In this document: positions 36,046 to 42,967 of the stretch, one piece after another
Position numbering within the stretch: position 1 is the first letter of the stretch
How the letters are laid out: every line of letters starts with the position of its first letter
Origin: Candidatus Omnitrophota bacterium
GTDB lineage: Bacteria > Omnitrophota > Gorgyraeia > JAGLLT01
Direction: 5' to 3'
Assembly: GCA_030632085.1 (NCBI GenBank)
Contig: DAOVJY010000002.1
Span: 205,325 to 248,318 of the forward strand
DNA: 42,994 nucleotides
Notes under the pieces: model-generated
What the model was told of the DNA's origin: nothing
The model's input: the letters and a program-made list of their open reading frames with translations, nothing else
The model's database searches: none
Translations under genes and position numbers: made by a program

Positions 36046-37185
36046 ATGAAAATTTTAGTAACTTCACATACAGGAATTGGCGGGATAGCGCGTACTTCCA
36101 GGCAAATACGCGAGCAAATCATTTCTAATCATAAGAATGACGAGTTAGTTATTATTAATGAAAACAGAGAAGATAAAAGGGAGTATCAGAAGCACTATCG
36201 TAATACCTCCGTCTATTCATTCCCTACGCCGAGAGGCCTGCATGGGTTTAACTCATTTGCAAAATTTAAAAAGCATTATAGGCCTGCTGTAGATAAAATG
36301 GCGGATATTATTCAGCTGGAAAGACCGGATATTATCCTGATTATAGGTACTTTTTATTTTCCCTGGTTTCTTTTAAACGCGGCTAAAAAGACTAAAAACC
36401 CTTTTATCATTCGCTACGGCGGTATTATTGAAATGGAAGAGACAAAAAAATTATGGTTACGTATGGGTAAAGATTTTGTTAATCCGGGCTATAATTATGT
36501 CTTTCCTTCAATGCACAGTAAAAAAACCGTAGAAAGCATTCATGAAATTCAGCTGCCTCATTCCCGGGTAATTCATAACGGTTTACCGGATGAGTTCTTT
36601 AATGTTAAAGATGTAAAGCAAAAGGGCAAGAAGTTTAAGATAGGTTATGTTGGCAGGCATTACGGAGTTAAAAACCCGGAGTTTTGTCTGGAGTTAGCTG
36701 AGTTATTAAAAGATAAACCGGAATATAAAATTGAAATGGTTTCAACTTATAAGGTTAAGTGTCATAAGACGGGAAGAGTGATGCATGGTGAGGCTAATAA
36801 ATTTATTGATGCCGGTATTAAGCTAACTTCTCCCATGAATATTAATCGCTTGGCCAGGTTTTACAAAAATCAAGATGTAATTATAAGTCCATCGCACTTT
36901 GAAACTTACGGTTATGTACCCCTGGAAGCTATTGCCACAGGTACACCGGCGTTAATAAATAAAACATTAGGCATTAAAGAAGTTTTTAAAAAGTTAGGCT
37001 TGGATGATTATATTGTAGACTTTAAAGATCCGGGCAGCATTGTAAAGAAAATTGACTTTATTAGAAAAAATAAAGTTGTAATTAATGGTGAGGCCTCCCG
37101 GCGTCTTCGCAAGGAATACTCTTTCTCGAGTACTATGATCCAATTTTTTGATACCTTTGAAAAAGTTTTAAGGCGCAGGGTTTAA
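36046..37185 (+). CDS. GT4-family glycosyltransferase
   Basis: GT-B fold glycosyltransferase of 379 residues. The N-terminal acceptor half starts KILVTSHTGIGGIARTSRQI; the C-terminal donor half (Glycos_transf_1, from about residue 195) has KFKIGYVGRHYGVKNPEF and the nucleotide-binding region SPSHFETYGYVPLEAIATGTPAL with the family E-x7-E type acidic pair. It is far from the main polysaccharide locus and has its own promoter, so its product is unclear: surface glycan or glycolipid. Start supported by AAGGA. Confidence 0.88.
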   Translation: MKILVTSHTGIGGIARTSRQIREQIISNHKNDELVIINENREDKREYQKHYRNTSVYSFPTPRGLHGFNSFAKFKKHYRPAVDKMADIIQLERPDIILIIGTFYFPWFLLNAAKKTKNPFIIRYGGIIEMEETKKLWLRMGKDFVNPGYNYVFPSMHSKKTVESIHEIQLPHSRVIHNGLPDEFFNVKDVKQKGKKFKIGYVGRHYGVKNPEFCLELAELLKDKPEYKIEMVSTYKVKCHKTGRVMHGEANKFIDAGIKLTSPMNINRLARFYKNQDVIISPSHFETYGYVPLEAIATGTPALINKTLGIKEVFKKLGLDDYIVDFKDPGSIVKKIDFIRKNKVVINGEASRRLRKEYSFSSTMIQFFDTFEKVLRRRV

Positions 37186-37224
37186 AACTTCCTACCGTGT
37201 TAATCTTATTATAGACAAATTAAT

Positions 37225-37257
37225 AAAAAATAGCTATTGTAAGTAGAATATTTACAA
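37225..37257 (-). terminator. Possible intrinsic terminator of tRNA-Leu
   Basis: On the minus strand, TTGTAA and TTACAA arms (37252-37257 and 37237-37242) with a 9-base loop are followed by TAGCTATTTTTTA. The stem is short and AT-rich, so it is weak evidence. Confidence 0.35.
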
Positions 37258-37271
37258 CGGTTTCTAATTTA

Positions 37272-37358
37272 TGGTGCCGAAGGAGAGATTCGAACTCTCA
37301 CGGGGATAAACCCCACTACGCCCTGAACGTAGCGCGTCTGCCATTCCGCCACTTCGGC
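37272..37358 (-). tRNA. tRNA-Leu (anticodon CAG)
   Basis: 87-base tRNA on the minus strand. The acceptor stem GCCGAAG pairs with CTTCGGC, followed by discriminator A and an encoded CCA. The anticodon stem CTACG/CGTAG holds loop TTCAGGG, giving anticodon CAG. The long variable arm (TGGGGTTTATCCCCGT) is typical of class II leucine tRNA, and the T arm is GAGAG-TTCGAAT-CTCTC. Its own promoter is at 37379-37407. It reads opposite to all neighbouring protein genes. Confidence 0.97.
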
Positions 37359-37378
37359 ATATTAAAGATATGGCCCTA

Positions 37379-37407
37379 ATTTTACTAAAAAAAAGGCTTT
37401 CTGTCAA
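37379..37407 (-). promoter_or_regulatory. Sigma70-type promoter of tRNA-Leu (TTGACA-N17-TAAAAT)
   Basis: On the minus strand TTGACA (37407 to 37402) and TAAAAT (37384 to 37379) with a 17-base spacer, ending about 20 bases before the mature tRNA 5' end at 37358. Confidence 0.8.
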
Positions 37408-37441
37408 TTAAACTCATAATTAAAAGCCAATTTTACTCTAC

Positions 37442-37470
37442 TTTACTTTAAAGGTGATTTATGGTATATT
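37442..37470 (+). promoter_or_regulatory. Probable smpB promoter TTTACT-N17-TATATT
   Basis: TTTACT at 37442-37447 and TATATT at 37465-37470 with a 17-base spacer. Transcription would start about 4 bases before the smpB ATG at 37481, i.e. an almost leaderless message; no Shine-Dalgarno sequence is seen there. Confidence 0.5.
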
Positions 37471-37480
37471 AAAAGCGAAA

Positions 37481-37936
37481 ATGTCAAAGAAAATTATTGC
37501 TAAAAACCCTACGTCCAGAAGGGATTACGATATAATTGAGGTATTTGAAGCTGGCATTGAGCTTAAAGGCGCGGAGGTTAAGTCCCTGCGGGATGGACGT
37601 TCTAATCTTAAGGGTAGTTACGCGCGCTTAAAAGGTTCTGAGATATATCTTTTTGGGTTTCATATTAGTCCTTATAAGCAAGCCGCAAGTTACGCGCCGG
37701 ATCCTTTAAGGCAAAGGAAGCTACTTCTTCATAAGAAAGAGATAGGTCATTTACTCTCTAAAGTTTCCGAAAGGGGACTAACCTTAATACCCTTGACGAT
37801 TTATTTTAAGGGAGGGTTGGTTAAGGTGGAAATTGCTCTTTGTAAAGGTAGAAAATATCATGATAAGCGCGAAGCTATAAAGCGCAAGACTCATGAAAGA
37901 GAAATAAACAGAGCCCTTAGAAGTAGAGATAGATAG
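37481..37936 (+). CDS. smpB: SsrA-binding protein SmpB
   Basis: RNA-binding protein that brings tmRNA to stalled ribosomes. ATG 37481 yields 151 residues starting MSKKIIAKNPTSRRDYDII, with EAGIELKGAEVKSLRDGRSN, GSYARLKG, HISPYKQAA, HDKREAIKRKTHEREI, a full match to the family, including the basic C-terminal tail that enters the mRNA channel. A GTG at 37454 in frame would overlap the promoter, so it is not used. tmRNA lies 12 bases downstream on the same strand. Confidence 0.96.
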   Translation: MSKKIIAKNPTSRRDYDIIEVFEAGIELKGAEVKSLRDGRSNLKGSYARLKGSEIYLFGFHISPYKQAASYAPDPLRQRKLLLHKKEIGHLLSKVSERGLTLIPLTIYFKGGLVKVEIALCKGRKYHDKREAIKRKTHEREINRALRSRDR

Positions 37937-37948
37937 AATTATTGCTAT

Positions 37949-38312
37949 GGGGGCGATTTGGCTTCGACTTATTTAGCGTGCCAAGAGTTGCGTGTCGAGG
38001 TTCTCAGGAGGCCTCGTTAAACACCTGGGACATTAGTAACTGCGGAAACGCAAGTTGCAAACGTACTTGCTGCCTAATAGCGCGGCAAGGCCTGCTTAAT
38101 TCTTGCTTGTGGAATTAGACAGGTTAAAAAAAGCAAGCTGGCAAGTTAACTTTTGCTTTTGAGGTAAACTTGCGAGATTTAATAAAAGCTAGTCTTTCTG
38201 TATCCTGCCTGTTTGGAGACAAAAAGGCGAAATCTAAATAAACAGGATATACACGTAGACGCTCTGGTTTAACTATTTAAGGACCGGGGTTCGATTCCCC
38301 GCGCCTCCACCA
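37949..38312 (+). ncRNA. ssrA: tmRNA (ssrA)
   Basis: A 364-base transfer-messenger RNA. Its 5' end GGGGGCG pairs with CGCCTCC near the 3' end, followed by A and CCA. GGTTCGATTCC in the 3' half is the T loop, and GGCTTCGAC near the 5' end the conserved tRNA-like part. The tag reading frame runs from the resume codon GCG at 38042 to TAA at 38075-38077 and encodes AETQVANVLAA, ending in the usual hydrophobic-LAA. A -10-like TAGAAT at 37934-37939 overlaps the smpB stop, without a good -35. Being next to smpB is a common arrangement. Confidence 0.96.
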
Positions 38313-38353
38313 AATTAGCTAAGGGTTTGAAGGGCAAGATGGCTGAATAAATA

Positions 38354-38374
38354 AAAGGTGTCTGTCCCCTTTAA
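38354..38374 (+). repeat. 21-bp dispersed direct repeat, copy 1
   Basis: AAAGGTGTCTGTCCCCTTTA plus A, with similar flanks in copies 39093 and 42947 (ATAAATA before copies 1 and 2, and an A/C-CCTT run after). The ends AAAGG and CCTTT are complementary. This sequence resembles GGGGACAGACACC-type repeats known from many bacterial genomes, often linked to REP-associated Y1 transposases. Located between ssrA and the toxin-antitoxin pair. Confidence 0.85.
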
Positions 38375-38386
38375 ACCCTTTAAAAC

Positions 38387-38415
38387 TTGACAATTCTAAA
38401 AGTATGGTATATATT
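38387..38415 (+). promoter_or_regulatory. Sigma70-type promoter of the toxin-antitoxin operon (TTGACA-N17-TATATT)
   Basis: Perfect TTGACA at 38387-38392 and TATATT at 38410-38415 with a 17-base spacer. The palindrome at 38414-38451 begins inside the -10, so repressor binding there would block transcription. Confidence 0.8.
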
Positions 38416-38451
38416 TTAATATGTGGCGACATTTGTTGCCACATATTAAAA
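38414..38451 (+). promoter_or_regulatory. Palindromic operator of the toxin-antitoxin operon
   Basis: Perfect 14-base inverted repeat: TTTTAATATGTGGC (38414-38427) and GCCACATATTAAAA (38438-38451) around a 10-base spacer. It overlaps the -10 and the predicted transcription start and ends 11 bases before the antitoxin ATG. Phd/YefM-type antitoxins usually autoregulate through such palindromes. Confidence 0.65.
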
Positions 38452-38462
38452 AGGGGATTATT

Positions 38463-38771
38463 ATGAGCGCGGTAATTGATTTAATAAAAGCAGAGCATGT
38501 AGGGGTAAGGGAATTAAGAGATCACTTGTGTGGATTTATGAAAAACAAAAAACCGGCTATAGTGGTAACCGAAAGAGGGAAACCTGTAAGGGTAATCGTA
38601 CCTTACGCGAAGATGGTTGAATTACTGGAATTCTTGGATGAAGTTTCAGATCCGAATACTATGAGAAATATCCATGAAGGCGTAGAGGCAATTAAACGAG
38701 GGTCCAAAGGCGCTTCTTTTTCGGGAACCTATAAAAAATATCATTCCGTGAGTCAAGCGGTAAAAAAGTGA
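38463..38771 (+). CDS. Phd/YefM-family antitoxin
   Basis: A 102-residue antitoxin-type protein. The N-terminal DNA-binding Phd/YefM domain has GVRELRDHLCGFMKNKKPAIVVTERGKPVRVIVPY, and the C-terminal part is charged and probably disordered until it binds the toxin. ATG 38463 is chosen because AAGGGG lies upstream and because the operator ends just before it; an earlier in-frame start would lie within the palindrome. The toxin gene overlaps its stop (GTGA at 38768). The pair probably forms a stable repressor and neutralising complex. Confidence 0.85.
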   Translation: MSAVIDLIKAEHVGVRELRDHLCGFMKNKKPAIVVTERGKPVRVIVPYAKMVELLEFLDEVSDPNTMRNIHEGVEAIKRGSKGASFSGTYKKYHSVSQAVKK

Positions 38772-39079
38772 GCTACGATATTAGATATCCAACAGCAAGG
38801 CTGAAAAGATATTTTGATGAATTTCTGCAAAAAAAGATCCCTCATAAAAATCAAAGAAAAAAAATAGTAAATGAAGTAGGCGCTCTCGCAAGTAATCCGA
38901 GGCCATTCCACAAAAAAGGGTTTACGGAAATAAAAGCGCCGATGCGCGTTTTTTATCATCTAGCAGAATACAGATTAAGAATTGGGGATTATTGGGTTTT
39001 GTATAATGTAGATGATAAGCTGAAAATCGTCTGGATATTAGATATAAGAGTACGCGCGGAGAAAACTTATAGAGGATAG
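38768..39079 (+). CDS. RelE/ParE-superfamily toxin
   Basis: A 103-residue protein starting with GTG inside the antitoxin gene end (4-base overlap). The fold pattern with ARLKRYFDEFLQKKIPHKNQRKK in the helical part, NPRPFHKKGF, and a C-terminal beta part with YRLRIGDYWVLYNVDDKLKIVWIL.IRVR is the RelE/ParE superfamily; the R.R.GDYRVLY-type stretch is its most typical block. RelE members cleave mRNA in the ribosome and ParE members poison gyrase; the sequence alone does not decide. It is bounded downstream by repeat copy 2. Confidence 0.83.
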   Translation: MSYDIRYPTARLKRYFDEFLQKKIPHKNQRKKIVNEVGALASNPRPFHKKGFTEIKAPMRVFYHLAEYRLRIGDYWVLYNVDDKLKIVWILDIRVRAEKTYRG

Positions 39080-39092
39080 AAAAGTATAAATA

Positions 39093-39113
39093 AAAGGTGT
39101 CTGTCCCCTTTAA
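39093..39113 (+). repeat. 21-bp dispersed direct repeat, copy 2
   Basis: Identical 21-base core to copies at 38354 and 42947, same orientation, 14 bases after the toxin stop and 14 bases before the next gene. It forms the border between the toxin-antitoxin cassette and the exonuclease-helicase cassette. Confidence 0.85.
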
Positions 39114-39127
39114 CCCTTAGAAGGAAA

Positions 39128-39751
39128 ATGAAAAAAATAGATTTTCACAGAAATGCAATATCAAAAGATGAAATAAATGTTCTGCCGCTTAAATCTTATA
39201 CTGGTTCTATTCATGTGATAGATTCGGACGCGAAGATGAGCGCGGCCGTGCAAGTTCTCGGTGGTGAGAAAATCCTGGGTTTTGATACAGAGACGAGACC
39301 CGCTTTTAAGAAAGGCGTATCTTATCCGCCTTCACTTATCCAGCTTGCTGCGAGTGACGGGGTATATATATTCCAGCTAAGACATATCAATTCTTACGAA
39401 CCGCTTATCAATATTTTGGCTGATAAGAAGGTGCTAAGAGTGGGTGTTGCAGTAAACGATGATATAGGGAAGCTGAATAATTTATTTCCTCTTGAGCCCT
39501 CAGGGTTCGTCGACCTAGCAGGCTTGACGGCCAAAGCGGGAATAAAAAACGCGGGGCTACGCGGCCTGGCTGCCCTATTATTAGGATTCAGGATATCTAA
39601 ACGGATGCAGTGCTCCCGTTGGGATGCGCCGAAGCTTGCACCTGCACAAATAGTGTATGCGGCCACTGATGCGTGGATATGCAGAAATATATATTTTGCG
39701 CTGCTGGGCATATTACGCAAAAAAAGGACCCAAGTCAAAGGCACTCTATGA
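39128..39751 (+). CDS. RNase D/WRN-type 3'-5' exonuclease (DEDDy)
   Basis: A 207-residue stand-alone exonuclease domain. The four catalytic acids can be placed: D53 and E55 in GFDTETRPAF, D111 (or D112) in GVAVNDDIGKL, and D181 with Tyr177 in YAATDAW, the DEDDy signature. Without the HRDC domain of RNase D it is closer to the WRN exonuclease/3'-5' exonuclease group, so the substrate may be DNA or RNA. Ribosome-binding site AAGGA. Its stop overlaps the following Pif1-type helicase start in ATGA, so the two are translated together and probably act together on nucleic acid ends. Confidence 0.87.
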   Translation: MKKIDFHRNAISKDEINVLPLKSYTGSIHVIDSDAKMSAAVQVLGGEKILGFDTETRPAFKKGVSYPPSLIQLAASDGVYIFQLRHINSYEPLINILADKKVLRVGVAVNDDIGKLNNLFPLEPSGFVDLAGLTAKAGIKNAGLRGLAALLLGFRISKRMQCSRWDAPKLAPAQIVYAATDAWICRNIYFALLGILRKKRTQVKGTL

Positions 39752-41070
39752 AAATCTATGCTGATAAAACAATAACGAAAGATCATCTCCCAGCACATCT
39801 TGATATAAACGATGAATTCAAATCAACATTTAATCTTATGGAGTATACCAAGGAATGCCTTTTTATCACAGGTAAAGCGGGTACCGGTAAATCGACCCTT
39901 CTAAAATATTTTAAGGTGAATACCGGTAAAAAGATAATAGTGTTAGCCCCTACTGGTGTCGCGGCCATTAATGTAGGTGGCCAGACTGTTCATTCCTTTT
40001 TTAGACTTCCTCCAAAGATTATTCAAAAGGATGCTATAAAGCGCCTTAGAGATAAGAGCCTGCTAAAGAATCTCGATATGGTAATAATAGATGAGGTGTC
40101 GATGGTTCGATCAGATCTTATGGATGGGATCGACTATGCATTACGATTAAACCGCGGTAAAATGAAGGTGCCGTTTGGTGGAATCCAAATGGTATTTTTT
40201 GGAGATCTTTTCCAGCTATCTCCTGTGGTAGAGAATGAAGCAAGGCAGCTTCTGAAAGAACGATATTCGAGTCCTTATTTTTTCAGCGCTAAAGTGTTTG
40301 ACGATTGTCATATCCGAGCTGTCGAGCTGTCGACTATATACAGACAAAAAGATACTTCATTTATGGAGCTCTTAAACAGGGTCAGGAATAAAGAGCATGT
40401 TGAAGAGGATCTGGATACATTAAATAAGAGGGTCTATAAAGATGCCACAGCTTCTAAAAAAGATACGACGGTGATCCTGACAACGACTAACATCTTGGCA
40501 AATACAATAAACCAAGATCGTTTATCAAAGCTTTCCGGCAAAGAGATGACGTATGAGGCTAAGGTATTTGGGAAGTTTGACGAGTCAACATATCCTACAA
40601 ACGCATCCTTAAAACTCAAAAAGGGCGCGCAGGTAATATTGTTAAAAAATGATCCTGACAAAAGATGGGTAAATGGTACGCTTGCCAAAGTTATAGCTTT
40701 ATCGAAAGATTCGATAGTCGTGGACATTAACGGGCTTTCATATGATATCTCTGCTGTGAAGTGGCAAAAGATCAAATATAGTTATAATGAGGATGAAGAT
40801 AATATAGAAACTGAGGTTGTGGGGGATTTTATGCAATACCCCATAAAGTTGGCTTGGGCCATAACTATTCACAAGAGCCAAGGCCAGACATTCGACAAGG
40901 TTATAATCGACATGGGGCATGGCGCATTTACTCACGGGCAATTGTATGTCGCGCTTAGCAGGTGCACCTGCATGGACGGCATAAAACTTAAACGGCCGGT
41001 GACTCACAGCGATATTATATTTGACCAACGCATTTATCGGTACAATAACCGATTTGCCAACCTAGTTTAA
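39748..41070 (+). CDS. Pif1-like DNA helicase (SF1B AAA ATPase)
   Basis: A 440-residue ATP-dependent helicase. ATG 39748 overlaps the exonuclease stop; an earlier in-frame ATG lies within that gene. It has the Walker A TGKAGTGKST (residues 41-50), APTGVAAINVGGQTVHSFF (motif Ia region), Walker B VIIDEVSM (D115, E116), FGGIQMVFFGDLFQLSPV (motif III), and near the C terminus WAITIHKSQGQTFDKVIID and GQLYVALSRC (motifs V and VI). These match Pif1/RecD2-type helicases. A small beta-rich part before motif V may be the SH3-like insertion (WQKIKYSYNEDEDNIE). Bacterial Pif1-like enzymes unwind structured or G4 DNA. Located in the accessory zone with an exonuclease, it could be part of a defence or DNA-repair unit; that is unproven. 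Confidence 0.9.
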   Translation: MKIYADKTITKDHLPAHLDINDEFKSTFNLMEYTKECLFITGKAGTGKSTLLKYFKVNTGKKIIVLAPTGVAAINVGGQTVHSFFRLPPKIIQKDAIKRLRDKSLLKNLDMVIIDEVSMVRSDLMDGIDYALRLNRGKMKVPFGGIQMVFFGDLFQLSPVVENEARQLLKERYSSPYFFSAKVFDDCHIRAVELSTIYRQKDTSFMELLNRVRNKEHVEEDLDTLNKRVYKDATASKKDTTVILTTTNILANTINQDRLSKLSGKEMTYEAKVFGKFDESTYPTNASLKLKKGAQVILLKNDPDKRWVNGTLAKVIALSKDSIVVDINGLSYDISAVKWQKIKYSYNEDEDNIETEVVGDFMQYPIKLAWAITIHKSQGQTFDKVIIDMGHGAFTHGQLYVALSRCTCMDGIKLKRPVTHSDIIFDQRIYRYNNRFANLV

Positions 41071-41078
41071 AAAAATTT

Positions 41079-41684
41079 ATGAATACGACTCAGAAGATAT
41101 TATGCGATACCAAATACTTAAAGACCGAATTTGATGCTCTGACTCTCGGAGAGAGTGAGGCGGAAATATCTTTTATCGGACGGTCTAATGTAGGAAAAAG
41201 TTCTCTCATTAACGCTCTATGTCAAAAAAAGAAAATGGCATATGTCTCGCAGGTCCCGGGAAAGACAAGGACTATTAATGTTTACGAAGTCAAACGCGGC
41301 CGTTGGATAGTTGACCTCCCCGGTTATGGATACATTGTTGGGTCAAGACACGAAAGGGAACGTTTAGGTCCGACAATAGAAGGATATCTGAGTAGTAGAG
41401 AGAAACTGCGCATGATATTTTTTATAGTCGATGCTGTTGCAGGACCGACAAAGCTGGATATTATAATGATTGGTTGGCTTAGACATCACTCACTCCCCTT
41501 TAGTATTGTTGTAAACAAGATTGACAAGGTTAAGTCTTCAAGGTTTGAGCAGAGAAAAAAGGATGTTGTTGCAGAACTTGTCGTTGATGTTTGTGATATC
41601 TCCTGGGTCAGCTCAAAAAAGAATATCGGGATAGCGGATTTGCAGAAGATAATTGCTAAATCACTGGACATAAAAGTGTTGTAA
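41079..41684 (+). CDS. engB: EngB/YihA-type GTP-binding protein
   Basis: A 201-residue TRAFAC GTPase. G1 is GRSNVGKSSLINAL, G2 region QVPGKTRTINVY, G3 DLPGYGY, G4 VVNKIDK and a possible G5 WVSSKK. This is the EngB (YihA/YsxC) family, required in many bacteria for large ribosomal subunit assembly. It differs from typical members at PGRTQ (here PGKTR) and TKxDK (NKIDK), a moderate divergence. It starts 8 bases after the helicase gene. It may be the sole chromosomal copy or a second copy carried with the cassette; this window cannot tell. Confidence 0.88.
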   Translation: MNTTQKILCDTKYLKTEFDALTLGESEAEISFIGRSNVGKSSLINALCQKKKMAYVSQVPGKTRTINVYEVKRGRWIVDLPGYGYIVGSRHERERLGPTIEGYLSSREKLRMIFFIVDAVAGPTKLDIIMIGWLRHHSLPFSIVVNKIDKVKSSRFEQRKKDVVAELVVDVCDISWVSSKKNIGIADLQKIIAKSLDIKVL

Positions 41685-41787
41685 AATAAAATGAAATGGG
41701 GTCAACTCCCTTTTTTATTCAACCATTTAATACCAAAGCGGCGTAGAGCAGCAAGAAGAAGCGCTGAAAATTCAAAAGGTTGAGATG

Positions 41788-41822
41788 GTTGTCATTTAAG
41801 TTGTCATTTAGGTTGTCATTTG
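41788..41822 (+). repeat. Three tandem 12-bp repeats in the fic promoter
   Basis: GTTGTCATTTA occurs at 41788-41798 and 41800-41810, and GTTGTCATTTG at 41812-41822, period 12. The middle copy supplies the -35 hexamer. The spacing of about one helical turn suggests binding of a repressor to one face of DNA; the Fic protein's own winged-helix domain is a candidate. Confidence 0.8.
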
Positions 41823-41829
41823 TTATAAT
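41801..41829 (+). promoter_or_regulatory. Sigma70-type promoter of fic (TTGTCA-N17-TATAAT)
   Basis: TTGTCA at 41801-41806 and TATAAT at 41824-41829 with a 17-base spacer. The predicted start is about 41836, only a few bases before the ATG at 41839, so the mRNA may be leaderless. Upstream (41698-41716) a GGGGTCAACTCCC motif followed by six T residues sits just after engB; it may be a weak terminator or another repeat. Confidence 0.75.
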
Positions 41830-41838
41830 ACAATCGTA

Positions 41839-42894
41839 ATGTTTAATTCAAAATATACCATAACAGACAAAATTCTTAATAATATTTCCCGGATAATAAC
41901 TGAGAGAGAAGTAATAGAGCGTTCAAAGCTTATTCCTAAATGGGAACTAAGCCTAAAGAAAGAAGCTCGCCTTCATAACGCGCATTCTTCTACAAGCATT
42001 GAAGGTAACAGGCTTACTCTTGAGCAAGTAAAGGCTTTGTCGGAGAATAAAGAAATTATTGCCTCAACTAAAGATAAACAGGAGGTTTTAAATTACCTCA
42101 GAGCCTTAGACGCGATTCCTAAATATGCTAATAAGGAGTTGATGAATACAAAACTTTTCTTAAGGATTCACGGGACTATCGCGAAAGGGGTGCTGAAGAG
42201 GGATAAGGATTGCGGCGTTTTTAGAGATAGACAGGTTTTTGTAGGCAAGAGAATTTTTGATGGTACACAATTTAAAGAGGTAGTTGAATATATGCCCCCT
42301 GATACTAAAGATGTACCACGGTTAGTGGAAGAATTTTTGGCTTGGCTTAATTCTAAAAAAGCTAAAGATATTAATCCGGTTATATTGGCTGGTATCGCGC
42401 ATTACGAAGTAGCAAAAATCCATCCCTTTATTGATGGTAATGGCAGGGTAGCAAGATTACTTGCGACTCTCATTTTATATAAAAGCGGCTTTGATCATAG
42501 AAGATTTTTTGCTCTGGATGATTATTATGATGAAGATAGGCTCGCGTATTATGCGGCATTGAAAACCGTTCAAGAAAATAAAGGGGATATTACTAAGTGG
42601 CTGGAATATTTTACGGAAGGTATAGTATATTCAGTTAGTAAAGTGAAAGATGTTATTCGTAAGTTAGGATTTACGTGTAAAGTGGATGAAGGCGAACGAA
42701 TAGAATTGACTCAAAGACAAATTAAAATTCTTGAAAAAATACAAAAGAAGGGGAAGGTTACAAATAAGGATTTACAAACAATGTTTAAAATCTCCCGCCA
42801 GGCAGTATTAAAAGAAATTTCAAAACTAATTGATGCCAGGATTGTTGAACTTATTGGTGGGGGCAGAGGTGCTTATTACAGGATAATAAAGTAA
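41839..42894 (+). CDS. Fic family protein with N-terminal inhibitory motif and C-terminal winged helix
   Basis: A 351-residue Fic protein, probably an AMP (or other NMP) transferase. The catalytic motif HPFIDGNGRVAR begins at His195. The inhibitory (S/T)xxxE(G/N) motif is near the N terminus: Ser51 to Glu55-Gly56 in SSTSIEGN, the class II arrangement in which the inhibitor helix is in the same chain. The C-terminal 65 residues (LTQRQIKILEKIQKKGKVTN, then LQTMFKISRQAVLKEISKL) form a winged helix-turn-helix. These proteins often regulate themselves; the repeats in front of the gene fit autoregulation. Target protein unknown. No partner antitoxin gene is seen. Confidence 0.92.
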   Translation: MFNSKYTITDKILNNISRIITEREVIERSKLIPKWELSLKKEARLHNAHSSTSIEGNRLTLEQVKALSENKEIIASTKDKQEVLNYLRALDAIPKYANKELMNTKLFLRIHGTIAKGVLKRDKDCGVFRDRQVFVGKRIFDGTQFKEVVEYMPPDTKDVPRLVEEFLAWLNSKKAKDINPVILAGIAHYEVAKIHPFIDGNGRVARLLATLILYKSGFDHRRFFALDDYYDEDRLAYYAALKTVQENKGDITKWLEYFTEGIVYSVSKVKDVIRKLGFTCKVDEGERIELTQRQIKILEKIQKKGKVTNKDLQTMFKISRQAVLKEISKLIDARIVELIGGGRGAYYRIIK

Positions 42895-42946
42895 AACTGG
42901 AATTCTCAAGGTACGATAAGCCTTAAGAAGAAAGATGGATTGATTT

Positions 42947-42967
42947 AAAGGTGTCTGTCCCCTTTAA
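42947..42967 (+). repeat. 21-bp dispersed direct repeat, copy 3
   Basis: Third identical copy, same orientation, 52 bases after the fic stop. It closes the segment that starts at copy 2. The last 27 bases of the window after it hold no recognisable feature. Confidence 0.85.

Noticed and set aside
38321-38380. AAGGGTTT and AAACCCTT inverted repeat as ssrA terminator
   Set aside because: Arms are 44 bases apart, no T run follows, and the right arm belongs to the flank of the dispersed repeat.
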